DNA of 57,853 nt from JAEKLB01 sp050249235 (GTDB taxonomy: Bacteria; Actinomycetota; Acidimicrobiia; Acidimicrobiales; CADCSY01), in NCBI GenBank assembly GCA_050249235.1, contig JBFWQW010000008.1:1-57853 (forward strand), read 5' to 3'. A model generated the notes under the pieces. That model searched no databases, had not been told where the DNA came from, and saw only the letters and a list, made by a program, of their open reading frames with translations. The position numbers and the translations under genes were made by a program. Positions 26,262-34,058 of the stretch are shown piece by piece (position 1 is the first letter of the stretch; each line of letters opens with the position of its first letter).

Positions 26262-27013
26262 TGCCCGCCCAGCCGTCGACGGCGGGGGAGGAGCCCGACC
26301 CGCTGGCGGCGAGGCCCCTGCCGGGCGACACCGTCGGCCTGCTCGAGGGGCTCACCACCACGCGTGCCATCCGGCGCTACACCGACGACCCGGTGCCGGA
26401 GGACGCGCTGCGGGCCATCCTCTTCGCCGCCAGCCGGGCGCCCAGCGGCTCGAACCGCCAGCCCTTCCGCTTCCTCGTGCTGCGGGACGGGCCGAGGGCC
26501 CGGGAGGCGAAGCGGCTCATCGGCGAGGCGGCCCGGTCCAGCTGGGGCCTCAAGCGCTCGGTGGACAGCTACGACGAGGGCTCGGGCGCCCGGCGCGACT
26601 CGCGGAAGGCCCGGATGGCGGGCGTGATGGAGGCCTACGTCCGGGACTTCGAGTCCGTCCCCGTGCTCGTGCTGCCCTGCCTCGTGCGCTACCGGGCACC
26701 CACGCCGTTCGAGGGGGCATCGGTGTTCCCGGCCTGCCAGAACCTGCTCCTCGCGGCCCGGGCCCTCGGCTACGGCGGCGTGCTGACCGGGTGGCACGCC
26801 GGCGCCGAGCCGGCCCTGCGGGCCCTGCTCGGCATCCCGGACGAGGTCTTCGTGGCGGCCACCATCACCCTCGGCCGGCCCCGGGGCGGCCACGGCCCGG
26901 TGCGCCGGCGGCCCCTCCCCGAACTGGTCTACGAGGAGGGCTGGGGCGCGTCGCCGGCCTGGGCGGTCGACCCGCCCGGCACCGGGCACACGGCCGCCGG
27001 TCCGCCGCGCTGA
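26261..27013 (+). CDS. Nitroreductase family protein
   Basis: A 250-residue FMN-dependent nitroreductase. The N-terminal FMN-binding block is TTRAIRRYTDDPVPEDALRAIL, followed by SRAPSGSNRQPFRFLVL. The C-terminal part (NLLLAARALGYGGVLTGWHAG; EVFVAATITLGRPRG) is also typical. It could reduce nitro compounds, quinones or enones; the natural substrate is unknown. The start overlaps the cinA stop (TGATG), so it belongs to the rimO-pgsA-cinA unit. The stop codon lies in the first copy of a 17-bp tandem repeat. Confidence 0.88.
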   Translation: MPAQPSTAGEEPDPLAARPLPGDTVGLLEGLTTTRAIRRYTDDPVPEDALRAILFAASRAPSGSNRQPFRFLVLRDGPRAREAKRLIGEAARSSWGLKRSVDSYDEGSGARRDSRKARMAGVMEAYVRDFESVPVLVLPCLVRYRAPTPFEGASVFPACQNLLLAARALGYGGVLTGWHAGAEPALRALLGIPDEVFVAATITLGRPRGGHGPVRRRPLPELVYEEGWGASPAWAVDPPGTGHTAAGPPR

Positions 27014-27053
27014 GCGGTCCGCCGCGCTGAGCGGGGACGCCGCGCTGAGCGGG
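27001..27053. repeat. 17-bp tandem repeat with hairpins at the convergent gene ends
   Basis: Two exact copies of TCCGCCGCGCTGAGCGG and a third diverged copy. Each can fold as CCGC/GCGG. The first holds the nitroreductase stop, and msrB ends 5 nt after the array. It may act as a two-way terminator. Confidence 0.75.
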
Positions 27054-27057
27054 ACGG

Positions 27058-27468
27058 TCAGGCGGGGTGCTTGCTCAGCGAGGCCGAGTTGATGCAGTAG
27101 CGCTTGCCGGTCGGCGGCGGGCCGTCGTCGAAGAGGTGGCCGAGGTGGGCGTCGCACCGGGCGCAGCGGACCTCGACGCGGGTCATGCCGTGGGACCGGT
27201 CGACGCGCTCCTCGATGGGTGCGCCCTCGACCGGCTGCCAGAACGAGGGCCAGCCGGAACCCGACTCGAACTTCTCGCCCGAGGCGAACAGGGGCGACTC
27301 GCACACGACGCAGTGGTAGGCGCCGGGCTCGTGGTCGTCCCAGAAGCAGCCGCTGAAGGCCCGCTCGGTGTCGTCCCGCTGGGTCACGGCGTACTGCTCG
27401 GGTGTCAGCCGGGCGCGGAGCTCGTCGTCGGCGAAGGTCAGCTTGCCGGTGGCAGGGGCGTCGCTCAT
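27058..27468 (-). CDS. msrB: Peptide-methionine (R)-S-oxide reductase
   Basis: A 136-residue MsrB that repairs the R-sulfoxide of methionine in proteins. Two zinc CxxC motifs are present (CVVCESPLF and CARCDAHLGH), and the catalytic Cys125 is in GKRYCINSASL. The core GSGWPSFWQPV is diagnostic. The frame is open further upstream, but the ATG at 27468 begins a normal-length protein, and TAGCCT ends 7 nt before it. It converges on the nitroreductase and is divergent from recA. Confidence 0.95.
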   Translation of the reverse strand: MSDAPATGKLTFADDELRARLTPEQYAVTQRDDTERAFSGCFWDDHEPGAYHCVVCESPLFASGEKFESGSGWPSFWQPVEGAPIEERVDRSHGMTRVEVRCARCDAHLGHLFDDGPPPTGKRYCINSASLSKHPA

Positions 27469-27475
27469 GGGTCCG

Positions 27476-27481
27476 AGGCTA
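27476..27481 (-). promoter_or_regulatory. Candidate -10 element for msrB
   Basis: On the minus strand TAGCCT ends 7 nt before the ATG, fitting a leaderless transcript. Confidence 0.5.
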
Positions 27482-27542
27482 GGCCCGAGGCGCGCCGGCC
27501 GGCTCCCGGAAGGTCTCGTCGGCTCGCCGGGTGAACGGGTGC

Positions 27543-27572
27543 TTGAAGCGAACACCCGTTCGTGGCTAGGGT
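27543..27572 (+). promoter_or_regulatory. recA promoter (-35 TTGAAG, -10 TAGGGT)
   Basis: TTGAAG (27543-27548) and TAGGGT (27567-27572) are 18 bp apart. The 14-bp LexA box fills most of the spacer, so bound LexA would block polymerase. The transcript would carry a leader of about 155 nt before recA. Confidence 0.6.
27549..27562. promoter_or_regulatory. LexA (SOS) box of recA
   Basis: CGAACACCCGTTCG matches the actinobacterial SOS consensus with perfect half-sites and lies between the -35 and -10. Confidence 0.9.
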
Positions 27573-27734
27573 GCGGCATCGAATCACACGCATGTGATGC
27601 AGCAGGGGGCACGTCCCGCGCTCCCACCCGGGCGGGCAGGGCCGGCCCCGGTGTCACACCCCCTTCGTAGGGTCATCCGCAAGCATCCCCCGTCGGCACG
27701 AGAGACACGAGAAGAACGAGTGAAGGAGCGACCC

Positions 27735-28793
27735 GTGGAGCGTGAGAAGGCCCTCGAGATGGCCCTGGCCCAGATCGACAAGAACTTCGGCAAGGGCTCG
27801 ATCATGAAGATGGGCGAGAAGGGCTCGATGCGGGTCGAGACCATCTCGACCGGTGCCCTCGCCCTCGACATCGCCCTCGGCGTGGGGGGCCTGCCCCGCG
27901 GTCGGGTGGTCGAGATCTACGGCCCCGAGTCCTCCGGCAAGTCCACCATGGCCATGCACGTGGTCGCCGAGGCCCAGCGCAACGGCGGCATCTGCGCCTA
28001 CGTCGACGCCGAGCACGCCATGGACCCTGCCTACGCCGCCAACATCGGCGTCGACACCGACGAGCTGCTCATCTCGCAGCCCGACACCGGTGAGCAGGCG
28101 CTCGAGATCGTCGACATGCTCATCCGCTCGGGTGCGCTCGACGTGGTCGTGATCGACTCGGTCGCCGCCCTCACGCCGAAGGCCGAGATCGAGGGCGAGA
28201 TGGGCGACAGCCACGTCGGCCTCCAGGCCCGGCTCATGTCCCAGGCGCTGCGCAAGCTCACCGCCAACCTCAACAAGTCGAACACGGTCTGCATCTTCAT
28301 CAACCAGCTGCGGGAGAAGATCGGCGTGATGTTCGGTTCGCCCGAGACCACCCCCGGGGGCCGGGCGCTGAAGTTCTACTCCTCGGTCCGGCTCGACATC
28401 CGCCGCATCGAGTCGATCAAGGACGGCGTCGAGGTGGTGGGCAACCGCACCCGGGTGAAGGTGGTGAAGAACAAGGTCGCCCCGCCGTTCAAGCAGGCCG
28501 AGTTCGACATCATGTACGGCAAGGGCATCAGCCGCGAGGGCTCGATCATCGACATCGGGGTCGACCTCGGCATCGTGAGCAAGTCCGGTGCCTGGTACAC
28601 CTACGACGGCGAGCAGCTTGGTCAGGGCAAGGAGAACGCCAAGTCCTTCCTGGCCGACAACCTCGAGATCATGGTGGAGATCGACGAGCGGATCCGCCGC
28701 CAGGTGCTCGTCGTCCCGGGCGAGGCCGACGTCGATCTCGAGGAGGCCGACGGGGTGCTCGATCCCGACGACCAGCCCATCAGCCTCGACTGA
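27735..28793 (+). CDS. recA: Recombinase RecA
   Basis: A 352-residue RecA: strand exchange in recombination and co-protease for LexA in the SOS response. Walker A is GPESSGKST at residues 63-71. The L1/L2 DNA-binding loops and the FINQLREKIGVMFGSPETTPGG block are complete. No intein is present. The GTG at 27735 has a good ribosome-binding site (AAGGAG, 6 nt upstream) and starts right before EREKALEMALAQIDKNFGKGS; an in-frame GTG at 27720 is the alternative. A hairpin directly follows the stop. recX is not next to it; spoVS is. Confidence 0.98.
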   Translation: MEREKALEMALAQIDKNFGKGSIMKMGEKGSMRVETISTGALALDIALGVGGLPRGRVVEIYGPESSGKSTMAMHVVAEAQRNGGICAYVDAEHAMDPAYAANIGVDTDELLISQPDTGEQALEIVDMLIRSGALDVVVIDSVAALTPKAEIEGEMGDSHVGLQARLMSQALRKLTANLNKSNTVCIFINQLREKIGVMFGSPETTPGGRALKFYSSVRLDIRRIESIKDGVEVVGNRTRVKVVKNKVAPPFKQAEFDIMYGKGISREGSIIDIGVDLGIVSKSGAWYTYDGEQLGQGKENAKSFLADNLEIMVEIDERIRRQVLVVPGEADVDLEEADGVLDPDDQPISLD

Positions 28794-28794
28794 A

Positions 28795-28815
28795 CCCGGG
28801 CCCGGATCGCCCGGG
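28795..28815 (+). terminator. Hairpin after recA
   Basis: CCCGGGC and GCCCGGG arms with a 7-nt loop start 1 nt after the recA stop. There is no T-run, so it may act with Rho or as a 3'-end stabiliser. Confidence 0.5.
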
Positions 28816-28848
28816 CCGGGCCGGGTGGCGCGAGGGGAGGTCAGGTCC

Positions 28849-28879
28849 CCGTCACCGTCGAAGTGACGGGCGGTGACGG
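28849..28879. promoter_or_regulatory. 9-bp inverted repeat over the spoVS start
   Basis: CCGTCACCG and CGGTGACGG are perfect 9-bp arms 13 nt apart. The right arm covers the GTG start of the SpoVS gene. It could be an operator, or an RNA hairpin that hides the start codon. Confidence 0.5.
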
Positions 28880-29334
28880 CCCCGCTCCACCAACGCCCCG
28901 AGACGATCGACCTGACCCCGGCTCCAGCCCCCGCCGCAGCTGGGGTCGAGGTCGAGGTCGAGGAGCACGCCAGCGGCCCCGACGCCGGTCACGGGGTCGA
29001 GGTGCTGAAGGTGTCGGCCCGCTCGCATCCGACGTCGGTGGCGGGCGCCATCGCCGGGGTGATCCGGGGTCGGGGCCTGGCCGAGATCCAGGTGGTCGGG
29101 GCCGGGGCGCTCAACCAGGCGGTGAAGGCCGTGGCCGTCGCCCGGGGCTTCCTCGCCGCCGACGGTCTCGACCTGGTGTGCACGCCGTCGTTCGCCGACG
29201 TCGAGATCGACGGCGAGCACCGCACCGCCATCCGGCTCACCATCGAGGACCGCGACCGGCGCCGGGCTGGGCCGCGCTCACACGACATCCCGAGCCCGCT
29301 CCCAGGTGATCCCCAGGTGGGTGCCGTCGTCTGA
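28873..29334 (+). CDS. SpoVS-like protein with N- and C-terminal extensions
   Basis: A 153-residue protein. Residues about 43-125 match stage V sporulation protein S: EVLKVSARSHPTSVAGAIAG, then IQVVGAGALNQAVKAVAVARG and the end strand DVEIDGEHRTAIRLTIEDR. SpoVS is a small Alba-like protein of about 86 residues, probably nucleic-acid binding. This one adds about 40 Pro/Ala/Glu-rich residues before and about 25 after. SpoVS homologues also occur in non-sporulating bacteria, so sporulation is not implied. It starts 79 nt after recA, and the start codon lies in a 9-bp inverted repeat. Confidence 0.85.
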   Translation: MTAPLHQRPETIDLTPAPAPAAAGVEVEVEEHASGPDAGHGVEVLKVSARSHPTSVAGAIAGVIRGRGLAEIQVVGAGALNQAVKAVAVARGFLAADGLDLVCTPSFADVEIDGEHRTAIRLTIEDRDRRRAGPRSHDIPSPLPGDPQVGAVV

Positions 29335-29370
29335 CGGCCGTGTTCCACCTCAGCTACGCCGTCCACGACG

Positions 29371-29497
29371 GCTCGGGGCGCCTTCGGCGCTGGGCCGCTC
29401 GGGCCCTGTTCTCCGCTCGGGGCGCCTTCGGCGCTGGGCCGCTCAGGCCCTGTTCTCCGCTCTGGGCGCGTTCGCGCCGGGCCGCTCGGGCCCTGGG
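29371..29497 (+). repeat. 44-bp tandem repeat upstream of miaB
   Basis: Units begin at 29371, 29415 and 29459. The first two are almost identical; the third is diverged. Each has a GC-rich hairpin around GCGCCTTCGGCGC (third unit: GGCGCGTTCGCGCC). The perfect palindrome GCGCCGATCGGCGC follows at about 29499-29512. The 200-bp gap between spoVS and miaB holds nothing else apart from the -10 element. Confidence 0.8.
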
Positions 29498-29518
29498 AGC
29501 GCCGATCGGCGCACCCTC

Positions 29519-29524
29519 TAACCT
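29519..29524 (+). promoter_or_regulatory. Candidate -10 element for miaB
   Basis: TAACCT ends 10 nt before the ATG and follows the hairpin array. Confidence 0.45.
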
Positions 29525-29534
29525 CGCGGCGCCC

Positions 29535-30953
29535 ATGGCCACCGACCACGTCCCCGCCGCCGCGCCCCGCCGCTACCTCGTGCGGACCTTCGGGTGCCAG
29601 ATGAACGAGCACGACTCCGAGCGGCTGGCCGGGCTGCTCGAGGCCGACGGCCTCGTGCCCGCCGCCGGCGAGGCCGACGCCGACGTGGTGGTCCTCAACA
29701 CCTGCTGCATCCGGGAGAACGCCGACAACCGCCTCTACGGCACCCTCGGGCACCTCAAGAGCCTCAAGGCGTCCCGGCCGGGCATGCAGCTGGCCGTCGC
29801 CGGCTGCCTGGCCCAGAAGGACCGCGACGAGATCCAGCGGCGGGCGCCCTACGTCGACGTCGTGCTCGGCACCCACAACACGGCCAGCGCCGTCGAACTG
29901 CTCCACCGGGCCACCACCGAGGGACCGGTCATGGAGATCCTGGAGGAGAGCGAGGCCTTCCCCTCCGCGCTGCCCGTCCGTCGGGAGCAGGGCTGGGCGG
30001 CGTGGGTGACGATCCAGGTCGGCTGCGACAACAGCTGCGCGTTCTGCATCGTGCCCTCCGTCCGGGGTCGTGAGATCAGCCGGCCGGTCGCCGACGTCGT
30101 GGCCGAGGTCGAGGGCCTGGTGGCGGCGGGCGTCGTCGAGGTGACGCTGCTCGGCCAGAACGTCAACTCCTACGGCCGCGACCTCACCCGCCGCCGCCCG
30201 CTGTTCGCCGAGCTCCTCCGGGCCGTCGGCGCTGTCGAGGGCATCCGCCGGGTCCGCTACACGAGCCCGCACCCGAAGGATCTCCGGACCGAGACGATCG
30301 CGGCCATGGCCGAGGTGCCGGCCGTGTGCGAGCACCTGCACCTGCCCCTGCAGTCCGGGAGCGACCGGGTGCTGGCGGCCATGCACCGGGGCTACACCGC
30401 CGAGCGCTACCTCGGCCGCCTGGCCGAGGCTCGGGCGGCCGTGCCCGACCTGGCCGTGAGCACCGACCTGATCGTCGGGTTCCCGGGCGAGACCGAGGCC
30501 GACTTCGAACGCACGCTCGAGGTGGTGGCCGAGGCGGCCTACGACAGCACCTACACGTTCCTCTTCAGCCCCCGACCGGGCACGGAGGCGGCCGGTCGCA
30601 CGGAGGCGTTCGTGCCGGCCGCGGTCGCCGCCGAGCGCTTCGAGCGGCTGCGGATCGTGGTCGAGCGCAGCGCCCTCGCCCGGCACCGGGCCCGGGTCGG
30701 CCGCACCGAGGAGGTCGTGGTGGAGGGCCGGAGCCGCAAGGACGCCGCCGTGCTCACCGGCCGCACCCGCCAGAACAAGCTCGTGCACTTCCGCCCTTCG
30801 GCCGGGCCCGACGGTGCGCCCGTCCCCGTGGCGGCCGGCTCGTTCGGCCTCGTCACCGTCACCGGCGCCGCGCCCCACCACCTCACCGGCGAGCTGGTGA
30901 CGCTCACCGACCGGCCCCGCCACCGGGTGCGGATCCCGGTCAGCGCCGGCTGA
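29535..30953 (+). CDS. miaB: tRNA-2-methylthio-N6-dimethylallyladenosine synthase
   Basis: A 472-residue radical-SAM enzyme that adds the 2-methylthio group to isopentenyl-A37 of tRNA. FGCQMNEHDSERLAG is the MiaB form of the first cluster motif, with NTCCIRENADNRLYG and VAGCLAQKD for the other two cysteines. The SAM cluster is C164-DNS-C168-AF-C171. The C-terminal TRAM domain begins near VGRTEEVVVEG. The frame continues upstream through the 44-bp repeats, but the ATG at 29535 starts right before the conserved N-terminus. miaA, which acts on the same nucleotide first, follows after 11 nt. Confidence 0.96.
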   Translation: MATDHVPAAAPRRYLVRTFGCQMNEHDSERLAGLLEADGLVPAAGEADADVVVLNTCCIRENADNRLYGTLGHLKSLKASRPGMQLAVAGCLAQKDRDEIQRRAPYVDVVLGTHNTASAVELLHRATTEGPVMEILEESEAFPSALPVRREQGWAAWVTIQVGCDNSCAFCIVPSVRGREISRPVADVVAEVEGLVAAGVVEVTLLGQNVNSYGRDLTRRRPLFAELLRAVGAVEGIRRVRYTSPHPKDLRTETIAAMAEVPAVCEHLHLPLQSGSDRVLAAMHRGYTAERYLGRLAEARAAVPDLAVSTDLIVGFPGETEADFERTLEVVAEAAYDSTYTFLFSPRPGTEAAGRTEAFVPAAVAAERFERLRIVVERSALARHRARVGRTEEVVVEGRSRKDAAVLTGRTRQNKLVHFRPSAGPDGAPVPVAAGSFGLVTVTGAAPHHLTGELVTLTDRPRHRVRIPVSAG

Positions 30954-30964
30954 CCGGCCCACCG

Positions 30965-31900
30965 ATGCCGGCACCTGCGCCGTCACCGGGCGGGGCGGCG
31001 CCCCTCGTCGCCATCGTCGGCCCGACGGCCACGGGGAAGTCCGCCTTCGCCCTCGCCGTGGCCACCCGGCTCCCGGCCGCCGAGGTGGTGTCGGCCGACG
31101 CCCTCCTCGTCTACCGGGGCATGGACGTCGGCACGGCCAAGCCCTCCGCCGCCGACCGCGCCCTCGTCCGCCACCACCTGGTGGACGTCGTCGACCCCGA
31201 CGAGGAGTACTCGCTGGCCCGCTTCGTCGCCGACGGTCGGGCCGCCCTGACCGGCATCGCAGCCCGGGGGTCGGTCGCCGTCGTCGCCGGCGGCACCGGG
31301 CTATACGTGCGGGGCCTGGTCGACGACCTGGAGGTGCCGGGCCGGTGGCCGTCGGTCCGGGCCGACCTGGACGCCGAGCCGGACACCGCCCGGCTGCACG
31401 TCCGGCTGGCCGCCCTCGACCCGGTGGCCGCGGCCCGCATGGAGCCCGGCAACCGGCGCCGCGTGCTCCGGGCCCTGGAGGTGACGCTCGGCGCCGGGCG
31501 CCCGTTCTCCTCGTTCGGGCCGGGGCTGGCCACCTACCCGCCCGTCCCCACCCGCCTGGTGGGCCTCGACCTCCCGGTCGGCGAGCTCGACCGCCGGATC
31601 GAGGCCCGGGTGGCGGCCATGGTGGCGGGTGGGCTGGTGGCCGAGGTGGCGGCCCTGGCCGACCGGCCCGGCGGCCTGTCCCGCACGGCCCGCCAGGGGC
31701 TCGGCTACCGGCAGGTGCTGGCCCACCTCGAGGGCAGCTGCTCCCTCGACGAGGCCGTCGCAACCGTGGTGGCCGACACCCGTCGCCTCGCCCGCCGCCA
31801 GCGCCGCTGGTTCCGGCGCGATCCCCGGATCGAGTGGCGCGACGCCGACGCCCTCGATCCCGACGGCCTCGACCTCGACCGCCCGGTCGCCGACGCCTGA
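30965..31900 (+). CDS. miaA: tRNA dimethylallyltransferase
   Basis: A 311-residue MiaA that transfers the dimethylallyl group to A37, the substrate of MiaB. The P-loop is VGPTATGKSAFA near residues 18-29. SADALLVYRGMDVGTAKPS and the VVAGGTGLYVRGLVDDL block are diagnostic, as is GLGYRQVLAHLEG. The usual DSRQVY is DALLVY here, so the normally conserved Gln is Leu. It forms a unit with miaB, followed by dapF and hflX. A miaB-miaA-dapF-hflX order is common in actinobacteria. Confidence 0.94.
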   Translation: MPAPAPSPGGAAPLVAIVGPTATGKSAFALAVATRLPAAEVVSADALLVYRGMDVGTAKPSAADRALVRHHLVDVVDPDEEYSLARFVADGRAALTGIAARGSVAVVAGGTGLYVRGLVDDLEVPGRWPSVRADLDAEPDTARLHVRLAALDPVAAARMEPGNRRRVLRALEVTLGAGRPFSSFGPGLATYPPVPTRLVGLDLPVGELDRRIEARVAAMVAGGLVAEVAALADRPGGLSRTARQGLGYRQVLAHLEGSCSLDEAVATVVADTRRLARRQRRWFRRDPRIEWRDADALDPDGLDLDRPVADA

Positions 31901-31961
31901 TCCCCGGAACCGCACCGAAAGCCGGGCGCGGGTGGCGGGAGGCAGCCGGCAGACTGTGCCG

Positions 31962-32753
31962 GTGCACGGCGGAACGCGGCGCTTCTCGAAGCTGCACGGG
32001 TTGGGCAACGACTTCCTCGTCGCCGTCGACCCGGAGGGCGTCGCGCCCATCGACGGGGCGATGGCGAAGGACCTCTGCGACCGCCACACGGGCGTCGGCG
32101 CCGACGGGCTCCTCCACGTCGACGGCGGGCTGCGCATGACGCTGTTCAACGCCGACGGCAGCCGGGCGGCGATGAGCGGCAACGGGATCCGCTGCCTGGC
32201 CCACGCCCTGGCCCGCTCCCAGGGCGTCGACCTCACCGCCGGCGGCGCGGCCTACGACATCGTCACCGACGCCGGCGTCCGGCGGGTCGAGCTCGAGCCC
32301 GGCTCCGGTTCCAACACCGCCTGGGGGCGGGTCGACATGGGCCCGGTCCGCCAGATCCCCGTGATCGGTCCCGGGCTCGGCGCCGAGGCGACGATGGGCA
32401 TCGACGTCGGCAACCCCCACCTCGTCGCCAGGTTCCGGGACGAGAAGGCCGTCGCTGCCGCCATCGGGCGCAGCGACGAGCCCGACCGCAACGTCGAGTT
32501 CGTCGCCGTGCTGGCGCCCGACCGCCTCTTCATGCGGGTCGTCGAGCGGGGGGTGGGGGAGACCCTGGCCTGCGGGACGGGGGCCACGGCCGCGGCCTGG
32601 GCCGCCCACCGCTGGGGCCTCGTCGGCGAGCACGTCACCGTCGTCATGCCCGGCGGCGAGGCCACGGTCGAGCTCGGCCGGCCGGTGCGGCTGGCCGGAC
32701 CCTCCGTGCACGTAGCCGACGTCGACGTGCCGGCACCGACAGGGGCGTCGTAG
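31962..32753 (+). CDS. dapF: Diaminopimelate epimerase with Ser at the first catalytic position
   Basis: A 263-residue DapF, which turns LL- into meso-diaminopimelate for lysine and peptidoglycan. Both half-domains are clear: FSKLHGLGNDFLV, GVGADGLL, FNADGSRAAMSGNGIRC, then DVGNPHLV, RNVEFV and GETLACGTGATA. The second catalytic cysteine is present (Cys204). The first, normally in MCGNG, is Ser72 (codon AGC). Such a change would be expected to weaken classical two-base Cys/Cys catalysis. Neighbours make lysine synthesis its likely role. GTG 31962 is chosen because CAGACT ends 6 nt before it; GTG 31956 is also possible. Confidence 0.88.
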   Translation: MHGGTRRFSKLHGLGNDFLVAVDPEGVAPIDGAMAKDLCDRHTGVGADGLLHVDGGLRMTLFNADGSRAAMSGNGIRCLAHALARSQGVDLTAGGAAYDIVTDAGVRRVELEPGSGSNTAWGRVDMGPVRQIPVIGPGLGAEATMGIDVGNPHLVARFRDEKAVAAAIGRSDEPDRNVEFVAVLAPDRLFMRVVERGVGETLACGTGATAAAWAAHRWGLVGEHVTVVMPGGEATVELGRPVRLAGPSVHVADVDVPAPTGAS

Positions 32754-32756
32754 CCC

Positions 32757-34058
32757 GTGGCACTGATCGAGCGCTCCTTCCGGGAGCGCATCGTGCTCGT
32801 CGGGGTCACCATGCCGCCGGCCTCGGCCGAGGAGACCGACGCCCATCTCGACGAGCTGGCCCTGCTGGTCGACACCGCCGGCGCCGACGTGGTGGCCCGC
32901 GTCGTGCAGCGGCGGGACCGACCCGACCCGGCCACGTTCGTCGGCAAGGGCAAGGCCCAGGAGCTCCGAGAGGTGTCCCTCGACGTCGACGCCGACACGG
33001 TCGTGTTCGACGACGACCTCTCGCCGGCCCAGCAGCGCAACCTGGAGGCCGTCCTCGGCCGAACCGCCATCAGCCGGACCGAGGTGATCCTCGACATCTT
33101 CGCCCAGAACGCCCGCACCCCCGAGGGCCGGGCCCAGGTCGAGCTGGCCCAGCTCCGCCACCGCCTACCCCGCCTCCGGGGCCGGGGCGCCCAGCTCTCC
33201 CGCCAGGCCGGCGCCATGGGTGCCGGCGGGGCGCGGGCGCCGATCGGCTCCCGCGGGCCCGGCGAGACCCAGCTCGAGGTCGACCGCCGCCGGCTGTTGA
33301 GCCGGGTCACCAAGCTCGAGGGAGAGCTGCGCCAGCTGACGGCCACCCGCCGCACCCAGCGCAAGGGCCGGGCCCGGGCCGGCAACCGCACGGTCTCCGT
33401 GGTCGGCTACACCAACGCCGGCAAGTCCACGCTGCTGAACGCGCTCACCGACGCCGGCGTCCTCGTCGAGGACCGCCTCTTCGCCACCCTCGATCCCCGG
33501 GTCCGGCGCCTCGACCTCCCCGGGGGCGAAGCGGTCCTGCTCGCCGACACGGTGGGCTTCGTGCGCAAGCTGCCCCACCAGCTGGTGGAGGCGTTTCGGT
33601 CGACGCTCGAGGCCGTCGCCGAGTCGCACCTGCTCGTTCACCTGGTGGACGCCTCGGCGCCCGACCCCGAGGCCCAGCTGGCCGCCGTGCGCACCGTGCT
33701 CGAGGAGATCGGTGCAGACGGGGTGCCCGAGCTCGTCGTCCTCAACAAGATCGACCTGGCGCGGGTCGACCCCGGCGACCTGGCCCGGCTGCTGGCCGCC
33801 CACGAGGGCGCCGTCGCCATCTCGGCCCGCACCGGCGAGGGCGTCGACGAGCTGCTGCACACCATCGCCGACCGCCTCCGGGCGCTGGAGCAGGTGGTGG
33901 AGCTGCGGGTGCCCTTCGAGCGGGGCGACGTGCTGGCCGGCCTGCACCGCGACGGCGAGGTGCTGTCCGAGGCCGCCGACGACGGCGCCATGCGGGTCCG
34001 GGCCCGGCTCGACGCCAGCACCGCCGGGCGCTACCGCGAGTGGACGACGGCGTCGTGA
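32757..34058 (+). CDS. hflX: Ribosome-associated GTPase HflX
   Basis: A 433-residue GTPase that splits stalled or hibernating ribosomes. The HflX N-terminal domain has FVGKGKAQELRE, VFDDDLSPAQQRNLE and the glycine-rich GPGETQLEVDRRR segment. The GTPase motifs are G1 GYTNAGKST at residues 217-225, G3 DTVGF and G4 NKID. It starts 3 nt after dapF and its stop overlaps dapC (GTGA), so it is embedded in the dap operon. Confidence 0.95.
   Translation: MALIERSFRERIVLVGVTMPPASAEETDAHLDELALLVDTAGADVVARVVQRRDRPDPATFVGKGKAQELREVSLDVDADTVVFDDDLSPAQQRNLEAVLGRTAISRTEVILDIFAQNARTPEGRAQVELAQLRHRLPRLRGRGAQLSRQAGAMGAGGARAPIGSRGPGETQLEVDRRRLLSRVTKLEGELRQLTATRRTQRKGRARAGNRTVSVVGYTNAGKSTLLNALTDAGVLVEDRLFATLDPRVRRLDLPGGEAVLLADTVGFVRKLPHQLVEAFRSTLEAVAESHLLVHLVDASAPDPEAQLAAVRTVLEEIGADGVPELVVLNKIDLARVDPGDLARLLAAHEGAVAISARTGEGVDELLHTIADRLRALEQVVELRVPFERGDVLAGLHRDGEVLSEAADDGAMRVRARLDASTAGRYREWTTAS

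Noticed and set aside
29371..29497. Possible CRISPR array.
   Set aside because: The 44-bp units follow each other without spacers, and no cas genes are present.
28989..33161. Very long minus-strand open frame opposite spoVS, miaB, miaA and dapF (also 6998-10849 minus and others).
   Set aside because: High GC makes stops rare on the opposite strand. The peptides are His/Arg/Gly-rich with no family motifs, while the plus-strand genes have full motifs.
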